Shown piece after piece: positions 11,795 to 24,030 of a stretch of DNA of 64,000 nucleotides. A model generated the notes under the pieces. The model was given only the letters and a program-made list of their open reading frames with translations, was not told the origin of the DNA and made no database searches. The position numbers were made by a program, and so were the translations under genes. The stretch spans positions 4,547,501 through 4,611,500 of the forward strand of contig CM073331.1 of NCBI GenBank assembly GCA_037043015.1, read 5' to 3'. This stretch comes from Bryum argenteum (taxonomy: Eukaryota > Streptophyta > Bryopsida > Bryales > Bryaceae). How positions within the stretch are numbered: position 1 is the stretch's first letter; every line of letters begins with the position of its first letter.

Positions 11795-12723
11795 CCCCTT
11801 AAGATCTTTAAATGCCAAAATGGGTTTTTGGGATTTCACGCAACCCATTCAAAGGGGTTGAACTTAGTACTTTTGCTTAATATTTCTACAAAGTGCTCCC
11901 TATACTGCAAAGTGTATGTGGTAAAGTTTGCAAATCCAAATTTTGACTTTAAAACCTTCATCCAAAAACTTTAGGTTTTAAGTTTCACAAGGTTAAAATT
12001 TAGACTTTTTTGAATTTTGTTTTTTGGAAACATGTTCATAACCAAACCACTACTGAAGCTCCAAGTGACCCAACTTTACCACATTATACCACGGCAGCCT
12101 CCAATATCTTCGAAAACAATCCAACCAGTTCCTAGTAATTTTTTTGAAAAAATCTTTCAAAGTTTGTTAAAATTTGAGATTTAGGAAATTTCCCAATCTT
12201 TGTGATTTTTTAAATATTATATTATATTATATATATTATTTATTTTTTTATTTTTTTTATTTTTTTTATTTTTTTTATTTTTTTTATTTTTTTATTTTTT
12301 TTTCTTCTTGAAATTTCTAGGAGAAGGTCTTTGCATGAAGGTCAAAAGAGCCGAATGATTCTCTTAATTTTGCATGAGCGTATCCAACTTGATGACTTAC
12401 ATGATAACAAATATGAGCAAGTTGTTTGGGATAACAATCTTCAAGATTCTCTTTGCACCATGGAGACTAAATCTCATGAGCAATGCCCAAAAAAACTTTT
12501 GCACAAACTTTGGGTGTTCCAATCTTGCAAATGAAAAACATCCAACTTCAATTTTCAGAATAGAGATTAAAATAGTCTTAAGTATAAGATCGTACAGTAA
12601 AAAATCCAAAAGAAATTTTGAAAAAAAAATTAAAAAATGGTTCACATCCACAGGAGTACATAAAGGTAGACAATCGCAATTTTGAGGTTCCAAGCTCTCA
12701 AAAAACACAAGGATTTTTAGCGG
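11795..12723 (+). mobile_element. Non-coding TTAA-flanked element, family D, copy 1
   Basis: About 930 bp, homologous over its length to 61358-62284 and, inverted, to 48625-49486. Shared blocks include GTGCTCCCTATACTG, GGTTTTAAGTTTC, CAGCCTCCAA, TTTGCATGAGCGTATCC and TTTGCACCATGGAGAC. The right border is TTAA (12724-12727) after GATTTTTAGCGG; the left border is a decayed TTAC at 11791-11794. No open frame is conserved between copies, so it is a non-autonomous element. Confidence 0.65.
12238..12303. repeat. T-rich microsatellite, (TTTTTTTTA)n-like
   Basis: Runs of seven or eight T separated by single A over about 65 bp, inside the family D element. The other copies also have low-complexity T or A tracts at the corresponding position (about 49190-49250 and 61567-61592). 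Confidence 0.8.
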
Positions 12724-13315
12724 TTAAACACCATTTGAGTATGTGGAATTTGGGTTGGAGCACATTACTAATATTGTGAACAAACGTCTCCACCTTGTCC
12801 CTACAAACTCCAAATATAAAAGTTGCTTTTGTCAAAACTTGTTTCACGTCCAAATGAAATCAATCCTCTAATCTTCCTTCTTTTCTATTATTTGCCATAA
12901 CTTTTTGCCTTGTTTGTGCTTTTTGACACTTAAGGAACAATTTTAACATCAAAGGAGCCTAGGCTCATAGTTTCAATAGGAGTGGAGTCATATGAAATGT
13001 GTATTGGGATATTATTTAGGAACGGAGGAAGTAAAAAGAGCCATCTATTATGGGGAATCAAGTTGTTCATGGGTAAAAGGGAAGCAAAATCCTCCCATGT
13101 GATTGGTTCGTTTTTTTGAAATGGCATGTAGGACAAAAACTCATGGTTAATCTTCTCAAACTATATTTTAATTAATATGCCTTTGCAGCGTTGTCACCGC
13201 CACTCAAATACTTTGATTATGCCCTTCTTGTTTTTTTTGAGATCTACAATTGGTTTAGTTTTGTAATTTCTGGTGATTTGGGGGCCATAATTACTTGGAA
13301 TTATATTACCTTGAG

Positions 13316-14170
13316 ATTTGTTGACCTAGTTCGTGATCCAATCGTTGCCTACACCTCTACAATATAACTCGCTTCCAAGGATAATTAGTTTTGTTTTTTT
13401 TGGAAGTGATATTATGATCTTAGAACAGTCGATTGGATCAAGGCGCATGAGGTGTTGTTGGAAGGGGGTATTTTTGTATAGTTGTGGGAAACAATTGAAT
13501 TGCAAAACGGGTTGATGGACATTGAGATATTGAATTTTCAAGTAATTTTGGTTCTCAAACACCAGAACTACAAATATGGCCTAATTTTTAGATCTAGCCA
13601 AAAAAAATAGGGGCACAGTCAAAGTATTTAAGTGGATGTGGGAACTGTGCAAATGTATTATGATTTATTCTCTAAGGCACGTAGTTGTTTTGTTTTTTTT
13701 GTTTTGTGAGGGACATTATGATCTTGCGAACCGCTAGTAGGATTGGTTTGCAGGAGATGTAGTTGGAAGCAAGTTTTTTGTAGGGTTTTGGAAAACAATC
13801 CTACCGCAAAATGGGTCGACAGGTTTATGAGATATTATATGTTAGAGTATTTATGGCCTCCAATTTACTAAATATTAGAAAATGATCTAATTATAGACAA
13901 TATTTACGGGAACGATGCAGGGCATACCAATCTATTATTTAAAGTATGTAGTTTGTTTTGTTTTGTGACATTTTGATTTTTAGCACCGCCGGTCTGATCA
14001 GGCTGCATGATGTGTCTTTGAAAGCGTATTCTTTTGTAGAGTTGTGAAAAACAATCGGATTGCAAAACGGGGCGACAAAGATATTGAATTTTCAAGTAAT
14101 TTTGGCCCCCAAATCACGAAAAATTACAAGATTGACATAATTATGAATTTAGCAAAAAAAAAAAGGGGGG
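13316..14170. repeat. Three degenerate direct repeats, units about 260-300 bp
   Basis: Landmarks recur three times in the same order: a TTTTGTTTT run, then ATTATGATCTT-like sequence (about 13413, 13715, 13972), a TTGGAAG/TTTGAAAG block, AAACAAT, and a GCAAAACGGG or GCAAAATGGG block (about 13503, 13807, 14061). The units differ by many substitutions and indels, so the array is old. A related fragment is at 29579-29770. Confidence 0.55.
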
Positions 14171-14389
14171 GCATGATAAAATTATCTAAGTGGGTGTGGC
14201 AAGAGGGACAACGCCACGGGTGCATATCAGTCTACATGGGAAATACTAAAGAAATCGATGGATTTAAGGAGTTGTATGTTTTTCATACACACTTGGATTT
14301 CAATTTGATTATTGGATTAAACTTCAAAATAAGTCTAGTTACTGTGATATAAATCTTACTTTGATCGACAATGTTTTAAAGACATGGCA

Positions 14390-14760
14390 TGCAATCTAGT
14401 GCAAGAAGTTTAGCTTTGACTTATTTTTCCTTTGTAAAAGTTGGGTAATATTTACTATTGCACTATTCCTTTTTTAAGCCAAGAAAATTCTTGAGTGGAT
14501 TTTTTTGTAAAAGTCTTTTATTGAGGCAAAGGTAAACAAATTTGTAGTCATTAGTAATTTTTTCAATGCAATAGGTGTACTAGTAGCATTCATACTTCAA
14601 AGTGAAAGTAATCAAATTTTAGAATATTTTTTGAAAACTGATACTTTATGATCTTGCAATCTATGAGGGAACAAGAGTATGAATTTGATCCACATGACCT
14701 AATATAAGTCTACTACAATATGGTATTTTGAGAGTAAAAAGACCTCTTGGCATTTAGTGG
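14390..14760 (+). mobile_element. TTAA-type element relic, family C, 3' part
   Basis: The sequence matches the 3' half of the element at 63236-63880 (shared GCATTCATACTTCAAAG, ATCTTGCAATCT and GACCTA...AGTCTACTA-like blocks). It ends CATTTAGTGG followed by TTAA at 14761-14764. I could not fix its left end. Confidence 0.45.
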
Positions 14761-14924
14761 TTAAAGTGGTCAATTGAGCCACATGGGCTCATAATCTTGG
14801 TAAACCGGCTTAGAGAGAAGATGAACTTGACTCCTCATTTGAAGCATTCCTAAGTACCATAAATTCGAGAGATTAATATATTGCATTCGAGAATAAATCA
14901 ATTATGATTAAGAGATGAGACTGT

Positions 14925-15215
14925 CTAACTCTAAATATGATTAAGAGATAAGATGTTCTACTCTTTCACGGGATTAAGAGATGAGACTGTTTTGACCCTT
15001 CATATGATTAAGTGATGAGACTGTTCTGACTCAATCTGGCTCTAAATATGATGAAAAGATGAGACTGTTCTACTCTAGATATGATTAAGAGATGAGACTG
15101 TTCTACTCTAGATATGATTAAGAGATGAGACTGTTTTGACTCTTCATATGATTAAGAGATGAGACTGTTTGACTCTTCATATGATTAAGAGATGAGACTG
15201 TTTAGACTCCTTATG
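14925..15215. repeat. Minisatellite, unit about 35-40 bp
   Basis: Seven to eight copies of a unit built on ATGATTAAGAGATGAGACTG followed by TTCTACTCTAGAT or TTTTGACTCTTCAT. The best-kept copies lie at 15045-15200. Weaker copies continue to about 15410 (GATAAAGAGATAAGACT). Confidence 0.8.
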
Positions 15216-15419
15216 TAAAACATCCCTAAGTACCATGAATTGAAGTGACTTGCATAGTGAAGATTATACAATATGAACTAAGTATGATAAAGAGTGAAGA
15301 CTGCGTTCATTTCTAACGTAAAGTGTCTGTGATTACCATATATTGAAGAGACGTATATAGTGTAGTTCACAATGAATGAGGTATAATAAAGAGATAAGAC
15401 TCCCTTGACTCCTCATGTA

Positions 15420-16700
15420 ATTATCATGAATCAAAAAGACTTATATACTGCAATTTACAGTAAAGCACAGTTTAACCCCTAAATCTCAGTGTCTATTTTT
15501 AGCCAAAATTACACTCTTTCAAAAAAAGTGTTATAGATTAACTTTAAGGTAACTTATTTAGATCTCAACTGTACAAGCTTATATTAGACTTATTATGTAT
15601 CATGTGCACCATATTTAAAGTCATGAACCCTCATAGATTGGAAGATCATAATGTATTAGTACTGAAAACAAACTGTGAAACTTCATCATTTCCACTCTTG
15701 AGTGAAAATTCTACCAACAAACGAATTGCAATTAAAATGGCACCCAACTAAATAGTAGTTTGCTTTCATATAAACAACACCCTTTCACCTAAAAAATTCA
15801 TTGGCTCCTATATTAGCCTTGCAATGGTGAAAAAGTGCCAAAAAAATTACAAAGGAAAAGTAGTCCAAAACTACACCTCTTGCACGGAAACCTACGCCTT
15901 ATCTTCAATAAACCTTTAATCAAGTCGAGATTTCCTACCACTAAATTAAGACTCTAATTAGAATCCATTCAAAAAAATAAAGTCATAATCTAACAGTGGA
16001 TGAAGGAGATATAGCTCTTCACACTTCATCCATTTTTTACTTTTTTCATTGTAGAAACATCATGGCGAATTCAATACCAAAAATTATTAGTTTTGGAATA
16101 TTTTGTGATATGTTAAAAATCACATGAAGCACAAATTTAGGAAGGGGAACTCAACATGAGAATGTGCAAATAGTAGTGTTGTTTTGAGTATGTTGAAAAG
16201 TAGAAAGTTAACTCACTTTCTTCTTCCCACATGAAACCTCATCATACTTAACAAGTTGTAGTTCAATTTAATCTTCAACTTTATTAAATTTAAAGAAAGT
16301 TGATTACTTCTTATTTTGAAGTTAAAAGAGGGCACTCACAAACAATTTATTTTTTTAAGGTAAAATTTAGCTTGTAGGAGACATAATTTTATTGTAATCG
16401 AAAATTTGGACCCTAGAAATAAATTGTCACCAATTTGACACATTCTCATCTATTTGAGCATACGTTCATCTACTTTTAATACTTTCATCTAAAGAAGAAG
16501 ATGAATGTGCACCAACCTAGATTTTCACGTTGCCATTTCAGCAAAAAACAAAAAAAAACCCGGCTTTCAACAAATCCCACCCACTAATGAGAAACAATCC
16601 ATCTCAACAATTATGAATAATAATCAATCCTTGAAAGGGAGATTTGCGGAGCAGGTGTTTATGTTTTCGAAAAACACTCATAGAAAGTGTTGCATCTAAG
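15420..16700. other. AT-rich intergenic stretch
   Basis: No supported gene or clear repeat. Poly-A and poly-T runs and short open frames only. Confidence 0.4.
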
Positions 16701-16702
16701 TA

Positions 16703-16792
16703 CTCCCTCTGTCCCATTATTATTGTCCAGTAAGTTGAGAGGTAGATGTGAGAGAACCCACTGGACAATATAATGGCCTGGGACAAAGGGAG
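16703..16792. mobile_element. Stowaway MITE (Tc1/mariner), 90 bp
   Basis: Flanked by TA on both sides (16701-16702, 16793-16794). The ends are CTCCCTCTGTCCCATTATTA and its complement, matching the Stowaway consensus CTCCCTCCGT. It is closely related to the copy at 59956-60057. Confidence 0.88.
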
Positions 16793-16804
16793 TACATTAT
16801 TTAC

Positions 16805-17111
16805 CCTTAAATGCCCAAAATAGCCCAAGGGGCTCGTTTCCAACATAAGCTCTACAGCTATCATCTATCTTTTCACTTATATTAGGATGTCAAACTCGTC
16901 ACCTTCTTGTGATGCATTTAAATACTGAAATTTTACAGTTTAATTCACAACTTGTATAAGTGATTTTGTGCTTTGGTAGGTTGGGGTTGTACATAACCTT
17001 GTAGGAGATTGCAATGTGATCATTGATTGGTTCATTCACGATGCCCAAGTTTAAAAAAATGCTGAGATCCAATTTTGGGCTGCCCGTTTCAGACCCCATG
17101 GGCATTTAGGG
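16805..17111 (-). mobile_element. Non-coding TTAA-flanked element, family B, inverted copy
   Basis: Ends are CCTTAAATGCCC on the left (after a decayed TTTA) and GGGCATTTAGGG before TTAA (17112-17115). The interior is the reverse complement of 47569-47930 (shared GGTTATGTATAACCCCAA-like, AAGCACAAAATCACT and TGCATCACAAGAAGGTGAC blocks). It lies about a dozen bases from the Stowaway MITE. Confidence 0.65.
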
Positions 17112-17186
17112 TTAAGATATCATAATCACAATTCATGAGGCCTCCACCCAAATTGCTCACTGATTATACACTTGTACCTCAGAAGT

Positions 17187-17395
17187 TGGCTGATACCCGA
17201 CCTGTATTTGAAGTTGCAGCTTCGGATGCTAATACCAGAGCAAGAAGGATATCGTCAGAGGATATAAAAAATCTAGAATTGTATTAGATTTGAGATATCC
17301 TCAACTGCTGCTCGGATATCTCAAATATAACACCCTGCTGATATCCGCCCCTTTCGGGATTCATCGCTGGCTGATACCCGCGTCGATAACTAGGA
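17187..17395 (-). mobile_element. Copia LTR fragment, possible solo LTR
   Basis: Fossil fragment. On the minus strand it carries GGGGCGGATATCAGC near one end, similar to the LTR at 3072-3287, and at 17237-17221 a sequence TGGTATTAGCATCCGAAG that resembles the primer-binding region next to that LTR. TGGCTGATACCCG occurs on both sides. Short, old and uncertain. Confidence 0.35.
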
Positions 17396-18346
17396 TCCGT
17401 TCCATCAAGATGTTAACCCGACTTAACCTCAACAGCCATCGCCACCTCCTCTTGTGAATGTGCTCGCAAGCTCGCTCGATTCAGCAGTTTCAAGTTGGAA
17501 TACGATCTCGGACAAGTGATTTTAGTAACCGGAGGCGCTTTATTCCGCAGTCGCACGAGGAGCACATGGCGTTTCAGTCGAGGTATTTGTTTTCGTGCAG
17601 CTGAGGTTGGATTAGGAGGAATGTTGGACGTTGCTGACTTGTTTGCGGTAATTTTCTTGATCATTCCGTTGTTCTTTTTTTCTTTTTTTCTGGCAGGTGA
17701 TTGTGAGAGTGTTCTAGGTTTGAAATTGCGGGGGAAATGGATGCGAACAGAGACATTGCGGAGATGAGATTTGAGAAGTGAAGTAATGTAACAGCTCGTT
17801 GATGATAAGAATGTGTTGTTGACGTCTCCGTTGTATAAGGTTTGTGGACTGAATTGCCTTCTGTCAATATTTCTAGTGAGATTTTTGCATGTTCTTGGAT
17901 GCTCCGTCCCTTCGAGCTCATCTCATTGTCGTATTATTCTCAAGCTTTCTGTCTTCGTTGTATGGAAATGTTCATTCCGTTCGTTGTTTACGGCTCGTGA
18001 AGAATCTGTGTCTGTTTGTGCATTATCTTGTGTTGTTTAAGTATATTTTCGTCTGCTCGTTAGTTGAGGTGTGCAGCGGTTGGGATTGAGATGATTAGTG
18101 TCTTGGTAACAACGCTTGTGTCTGTAAACGAGTATATCATTGTTGAATCGCCGGTTGACTTTGTTTAAGTCTGTTCGTCATTTTATACATATCCACTATC
18201 CGAATTACTTTATATGGCGGCCTCATGAGTTCTCTTGTAGCGTTTAAGCAGCTCTGTAAGACTATGTCTCGTGGTTCTGTTCTGTTACAGCAATAAGTCT
18301 TTCTTCATCTGCTGTAGTTCGTACTGAGAATCAATCTACTGAGTGG

Positions 18347-18624
18347 CAGTCCTTGACGGAGATACAATCTACTGAGTGGCTGAAGAAATTGAGCTGTGAA
18401 CCTCATTGTGTTGGCTCAGGGTTTAGGGTTCCTTTGGTTAGAAGCCATCTGTGGTAAGCTAGAGGCATCGACTGCTTGTCAGTAGCAGTTCTTGACGGAG
18501 ATACAATCTACTGAGTGGCTGAAGAAAGTGAGCTGTGAACCTCATTGTGTTGGTTTAGGGTTCAGGGTCCCTTCGGTTAGAAGCCATCGGAGGTAAGCTA
18601 GAGGTATTGATTGCTTGTTGGCAA
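18347..18624 (+). repeat. Tandem duplication of 139 bp in the 5' leader of the B3 gene
   Basis: Two copies start at 18347 and 18486 (CAGTCCTTGACGGAGATAC and CAGTTCTTGACGGAGATAC) and run through TAGAAGCCATC and GGTAAGCTAGAGG. They differ at a small number of positions. They lie just upstream of the start codon, probably within a 5'-UTR intron, because an acceptor (CGTCTCGCAG) abuts the ATG at 18694. Confidence 0.85.
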
Positions 18625-18693
18625 TCTTATTAGTGGAGTATGAAGTTAATTACTATCTCTGCGCGTTTCTGACTGCAACTTTCCGTCTCGCAG

Positions 18694-20923
18694 ATGGGAG
18701 AGAGCTCTAGGGAGCCGGGAGCTCTATTCAAAAGTTGTTCAATGTGCACACGTCACTGCTTTGAGCACCACGGAAATTATGGACAAGAGGAGACGAAACA
18801 ACTGGTTGCAGCTCCGTCTTTCGCCACCATAATCGAAGAAGGTCATTTAAGTGGAAGAACATTCCTGGTATGCAGGATAGTCGCCATATCAAATGAATTT
18901 CTACCTTCACTTTCGTTTTTCCTACTTATGGTACAAGAAGCTTTGAGTCTCACATGGAAGTTGTTTTCTGAATTGTACGTGGTTGCATCGATGCAGAGAG
19001 TCCCTGTGTTGTTCATGGAGAAGCATAATTATTATGTGGGACACAAGCTGCGATTAAGAGGGCCACATGGATTTGAACGTGAATGCGTAGTAGCACGGCA
19101 TAATGATGGTTATGTGTTGCACTCAGGATATCGTGAGTTTCTAACACACCATCTGATAGAGCCAGGGGATATACTCACTTTCATCCTTATAGCTAAACAA
19201 TATTTTTTAGTCAAAATGTACGGTAAATTTGGAGAAGAGAAAGGCCTAGCCGGATCTAGGTCAAAAGGAAGTGGTGAGAAAGCCGTTGATCGTGTGCCCA
19301 ACCTGGGACAGAAGAGCAGTGCACCTGAAGAGAGTGGTGAGAAAGCCGTTGATCGTGTGCTCAAGCTGCGACAGAATAGCAGTATACCTGAAGAGAGTGA
19401 TGAGGAAGCCCTTGATCGTTTTCACATCTCGAGTCGAAAGGGTAAAGAACTGGAAGGAAGTTCCGGGGAAGAACCAGATATCTTGGATGAAGCCTTCCTC
19501 AGAAATGATGAAGCCAATGAGGAAGCCCTTGCTCGTACGCAGAGCTTGCGTGAAGAGGGTGAAGAACCGGAAGTAAGTTTTCGGAAAGTAACAAAAAGAC
19601 GTTCGTGTTTTAATATGCTGGAGCGTTCTTCCGATAATGTAGCACTGAAGGCGTGTTTGCGTATTTTTTGTTTGTAAGATCAGGTTTCTCTTTAAGGATG
19701 TTGATATCATTGCTTACGTGGAATGAATGACACGCATATTAAATGATAACACAATATTAGGTATTTGCTTGATGTCACCGTTAAGCCTGTGCTGCACAAT
19801 TGTGTCTATCATGATCATAGACTTAGCCGCCAGTGCTTTTGGTGGTTTGCAGACATCTGCAGCGACGAAGGATCAACTCTCCGGTCAGAAAAGGAAATTG
19901 CCAGGTAATCGAGGCCATGGTGATCCTTGATGTGAAGACAAGTCTTGTCTGTTCGAAGCACATGTGCGTGAGCTTCTCCATTTTCCGTTTGTATTTAGAA
20001 GATCAAAGTCTCGTGAGCTCGCAATTTTGGATAACCCCAAGCATACTTGTTTCCGGGATGTGTGTACAGCATACTTGTTTCCTGGCGCATCTCGTAGAGG
20101 AGAGGATGAATCTGAACGTGAGCAAGTCATTACGACATTCATAGCTGGTGCCAACGAAAAACAAGAGGCGGCAAAGCGTCAGAGGAAAGCGGCAGAGGAA
20201 AAGGCAGCCTCGCTCGGCGCCCCACACCAAATAGTTTTCATATGTAAATCGCATGTGTCTCATAGCATCACAGTTGTAAGTTTATCTTCCACATCATTGC
20301 GCTCCAGTTTTGAATGTCAACGTAAACCATCTTGAAATTTCTGTTGTTAATAAATAGCATGTCTTCTCCTTGTTATGCAGTACCTCAGCCAACTTCCGCT
20401 GCCAACTAAACCTGGGGTCGTGACATTGATAGACGAAGCTGGTAAAAATTATGTCGCGCTATTGATCAGACAACCTGACGGTAGAGCAAGGTTGGGTAGG
20501 GGGTGGAATGTTGTTGTAAACGAACACAGGATTGCTGTAGATGATGTTTGCTTGTTTGTGAGCACTGGGAAAGATATAATTACAGTGTACATTTTCCGCT
20601 TGGCTGACTACTACAACCCGCCAAAGGAGGAGGAAGAGCAAAAGCAGGACCACAGAGACGATTTGCAACCTAGTGCTCTTGAGGAATCGATCAGTGAGGA
20701 AATCGAGTCTCTTGGAGGACGATTGAGAGGTGCAGCACCATCTGCTGGAATACGTCGACCCAATACTGGTGAGAAACCAATCACTTCGCACGGTGCTAGA
20801 CGGACGCGATGGTCACAACTAGGTCTGCACACCACTATCACATCTGTACTCTTCGCACGATTCATGCTTGTATCTTACTGTAGAGCCCGGGTCATACCTT
20901 TCATCCTTCAAGGACACGTCTAG
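18694..20923 (+). CDS. B3-domain protein (REM-like) with N-terminal Cys/His cluster and two B3 domains
   Basis: A second plant-type B3 DNA-binding protein, expected in the nucleus. Model: exons 18694-18867, 18997-19572, 19853-19904, 20070-20275 and 20381-20923; all introns are GT-AG and phases match, giving about 516 aa. CSMCTRHCFEHHG near residue 15 is the zinc-ligand-like cluster also seen in the minus-strand B3 gene. The first B3 domain crosses intron 1 (PSFATIIEEGHLSGRTFL joined to RVPVLFMEKHNYYVG ... GPHGFERECV ... GDILTFILIA). Exon 2 ends in acidic tandem repeats. Exon 4 is Glu/Lys-rich, probably coiled. The second B3 domain crosses intron 4 (IVFICKSHVSHSITV joined to YLSQLPLP ... LGRGWNVVVNEHRI ... 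DVCLFVSTG ... VYIFRL). The last 30 residues look unlike a B3 protein, so a further 3' intron is possible. It diverges strongly from the other B3 gene, so they are old paralogues. Confidence 0.8.
19268..19460 (+). repeat. In-frame 63-bp tandem repeats in B3 exon 2
   Basis: Three copies of a 21-residue unit, SGEKAVDRV-L-Q-SS-PEE: two close copies (about 19270-19332 and 19333-19395) and a third degenerate one (SDEEALDRF...). A further partial echo (NEEALARTQSL) follows near 19510. Period divisible by three keeps the frame open. The encoded linker is acidic and probably disordered. Confidence 0.85.
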
Positions 20924-21620
20924 TACTCAAATGTCCTTCAAACCCAAGCGAGTCTGTGGGACAGCTCAATTTTAAGGACATTAGTAATTCTCTCTTTCAT
21001 TTCTGACATCACGCAACAGTACTTTCAATTATTGTGGTCGAGGACACAGATTGTGTGATGCTGACTGGGGTTTCACGGGTTTTTCCAGTCAGACGGTGTT
21101 AGCATTCGGACCTGCAAAAGTTGGGACCTTGCTATGTGAAGTGGAAATGGGTGCAACGCATCACCAATTGTGAACCAGGAGGTACTGCTCTGAAATTACT
21201 ATTCTTACTTCAGCATCCATAGGTACAGAGACGTGGCAATGGTTCGTAAGAGGAAGGCTTAAAGATTTCATAATTTGAGCCTGACCTAGCTTTCATGAAC
21301 CCCTAAACGTTTCATTTATTGGGCCCACCCAAATGCATTACAGAACCTAGTTTCACAATTCTAATTCGGTATAAAACAATTTCCAACTACCGAACTGAAA
21401 GATCTTCAAATTACATTTTCGATTTGTGAAATAGTAGTGCTTAAAATTCGTGAATGCATTGAGAAAGTATGTTCAAGGTTTGAGTAATACTTCTTGACAT
21501 TGACCACAATGGGCTTTGAGAGTTTGATGATTTCAAGGTAAGTAGTCTACCTTATGGCGGTCACAAAAAGTTTTCACTTTTTCTTAGTTTTTCTCGAAGT
21601 AATCAATCCTGAATCGCTAC

Positions 21621-21718
21621 TACCTCTGTCCGATGATGTAAGGTAGGTAGAATGTCCCAAATCTATTCTTGGGGGTAGCTTTGATACATTCTACTGACCT
21701 TATATAATGGGACAAAGG
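21621..21718. mobile_element. Stowaway-like MITE, about 100 bp
   Basis: Ends are TACCTCTGTCCGATGATGTA and the complement of TACCTTTGTCCCATTATATA, extended by GTAGAATGT in both arms, so the inverted repeats reach about 35 bp. TA flanks are likely. The end sequence is a diverged form of CTCCCTCCGTCC. Confidence 0.6.
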
Positions 21719-22404
21719 TACTTTAATTTACTTTGTGATTTTTCTTAGATGAGATACACCTTCCTACACTACTTGCAAAGAACATTCCTTGATACAATTC
21801 CTTAATACACGTGATGAGAACCTTTACAATAGAAGTCCGTTATGCAAAGAGGATGTCAACAATTTTTGTAAATCGTCATGCCCAATCTTAGGATTTGTAG
21901 GGAAGCTCCTTGGAAGTAATCTAAATTTTGAGTGAGAAGAATTATACGTTCTCTTACATTCAGTTCAATATAAAAGGTTCTAAGGCCAAATACTGAATAT
22001 AAACCTCTAGCTTAGCACCTTCGTAGTAAAGTATTGACTTTCCAAGCTTAAGTGCATAGATAGAGCTAAATTTAGATTTTGAAGAGTATTGAATTGTACG
22101 CTTAAATTTTTTTCAAATAATAGGGCAAAATATAGATTCAATTTAGGTTTGCCATTACTAAGGTAGAAGTATCTCGACAATGCATACATGAATTCAAGGT
22201 AGGTGTAATTCATAACTCAGCTTGCAAAAGGTAGGAGCATGTAAGCTTAATTGGCATTTGTAGTAGCTCGATTAACCTTGGTGTAACATATGTAGTTCAA
22301 CAATTCTATTAGACTTATCTTGCCCAACAATTGTAAAATGTTCCGTGGAAGGAGACAATTAGTTTCATTATATAATTAAGCAACCTCAACAATACTATAA
22401 ATAT

Positions 22405-22610
22405 TGTTGGGAAGGAGAGAGAAGAGAGCACAAGAATAAGCAGGAAGGAATAAGAATGAGCATGGAGTTCTATTTTACCATGTAAATATATTGTATAAAT
22501 ACAATGAGGTAACCATGAGTTAACTAAAGTAAATTATAGATATGTTATCACAATAAGTACTAGAAGAGTAGATACTAGTAGTTCTAGAGAGAATGAATAA
22601 TATCTCAACA
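22405..22610 (-). repeat. Left LTR of the short LTR element
   Basis: 206 bp, TGTTGGGAAGG...ATATCTCAACA. It pairs with 24031-24239; both share AGCAGGAAGGAAT and AGTTCTAGAGAGAATGAATA. Confidence 0.75.
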
Positions 22611-23247
22611 CTTTCCCTCGATCTATGATCTTCCTCTTTAAAATCACCACTTCATGATGCTTTCAATCGAAAAGAGTAAAGTTATTGCTAGCTATTTAAT
22701 TCGGACTAAGTTAGTGAAGGTCTGAAGTGTAGTAGAAGATATATCGGGTGCTATGCTAGATTTTGTCCGCCATCGTAAATGTTGATAACACACAATCGCA
22801 ACTTCTCTTTTCAGCTGTATGTTTAGTTCTTTGTCCTCCCAGCAAGGACAATAGGGGTCCTCTCCAATCTTCCTCTAGCCAATCATGTATTTGTGTCCGC
22901 CATGTTGAAATTCTTGAGTAATTCTTGACATAAGACTCTTGGTGAAGTAGTTTGCTCATGTGCATATTTATTAACGTGTAGTCGAAGACGATAAAAGTGC
23001 CCTCAACACTATGAATTCAAATTTTATGGGTAGTATGTTTTTTGCAATGTAGGAAATCGACACTATGTAATGTAGAATAAAATACATGAATACCATGTAA
23101 TGCTAAATAAGCTTCTCTGAGATTTACATCGTACATTCGTCCAGACACTCTATATCTATATCGCGTGTTCATAGGTTGTGATTAGTTAATAAGGGAATCA
23201 TTTTTTGAAGAAGTGTGGCGTCTAGATGTTCCAAACGTTGGTGCCAC

Positions 23248-23285
<38 letters not shown>

Positions 23286-24030
23286 GCAGAGCTGTCAGAG
23301 GGCGTGAGCGACTCTTACAAGGCGAAATGCAAAATTTATAGAGCTCTGAGTTGTTGGCTTGTATCGCGGAGATAAGTCGGTTTTCACAAGGTGAAATATA
23401 GAATTCATAGAGCTTTGAGTTTTTGGATTGTATCGTGGAGATAAGTCTAGTGTCAGCATGTAGTGCCATAACATAAGTGTAGGGTCGTTAAGATAGGATC
23501 TTCTTGACTAGTGACTGTTCCCTCCTTTAAATCTTCAAATGTGGTGTCTTTCGATTGATATTAAATTCTTTCTCGAACGCGCATAGCGAGAAACTAGTTG
23601 CTTGTGTATAGGTAGGCCATATAAATATTTATCGATAAGTTTCATACTAGGAAATAAAGTATAATGCATTTTAAGCATATAAATTTAAGAATGACAGTAA
23701 ATCATGGAGATAAGAAATTGAAGCCTAATTGAAGGTCTGTTATATTAAACTCGTATAGGTGTTGCGGAGTGATGCCCTCTGGTCTCAGACAAACACTAAA
23801 CAAACTTTCTTCAAAACAAAGTATCTACCCTAAGGAGGCTCTCTTCGAAAATTGCAAAAAACACATCACAGCAAGCATGAAAACAATATGATTAATAGAG
23901 AAATCATCTAAAAGTAGGGAAAAACAATAAGAGGAGGGTGTAAAATAGCAATTGCATAATTGGCAAAAAGATATACAAAGCTATAGCGGAGGAGCAAAAC
24001 AATAGCAAGAAAGGCCTGATAGTGATAACG

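Noticed and set aside
12374-12685. Open frames within the family D element
   Set aside because: They are not kept in the other three copies, so they are chance frames.
14925-15215. CRISPR-like array
   Set aside because: Repeats are diverged, spacers are repeated rather than unique, and the DNA is a plant nuclear genome; it is a minisatellite.
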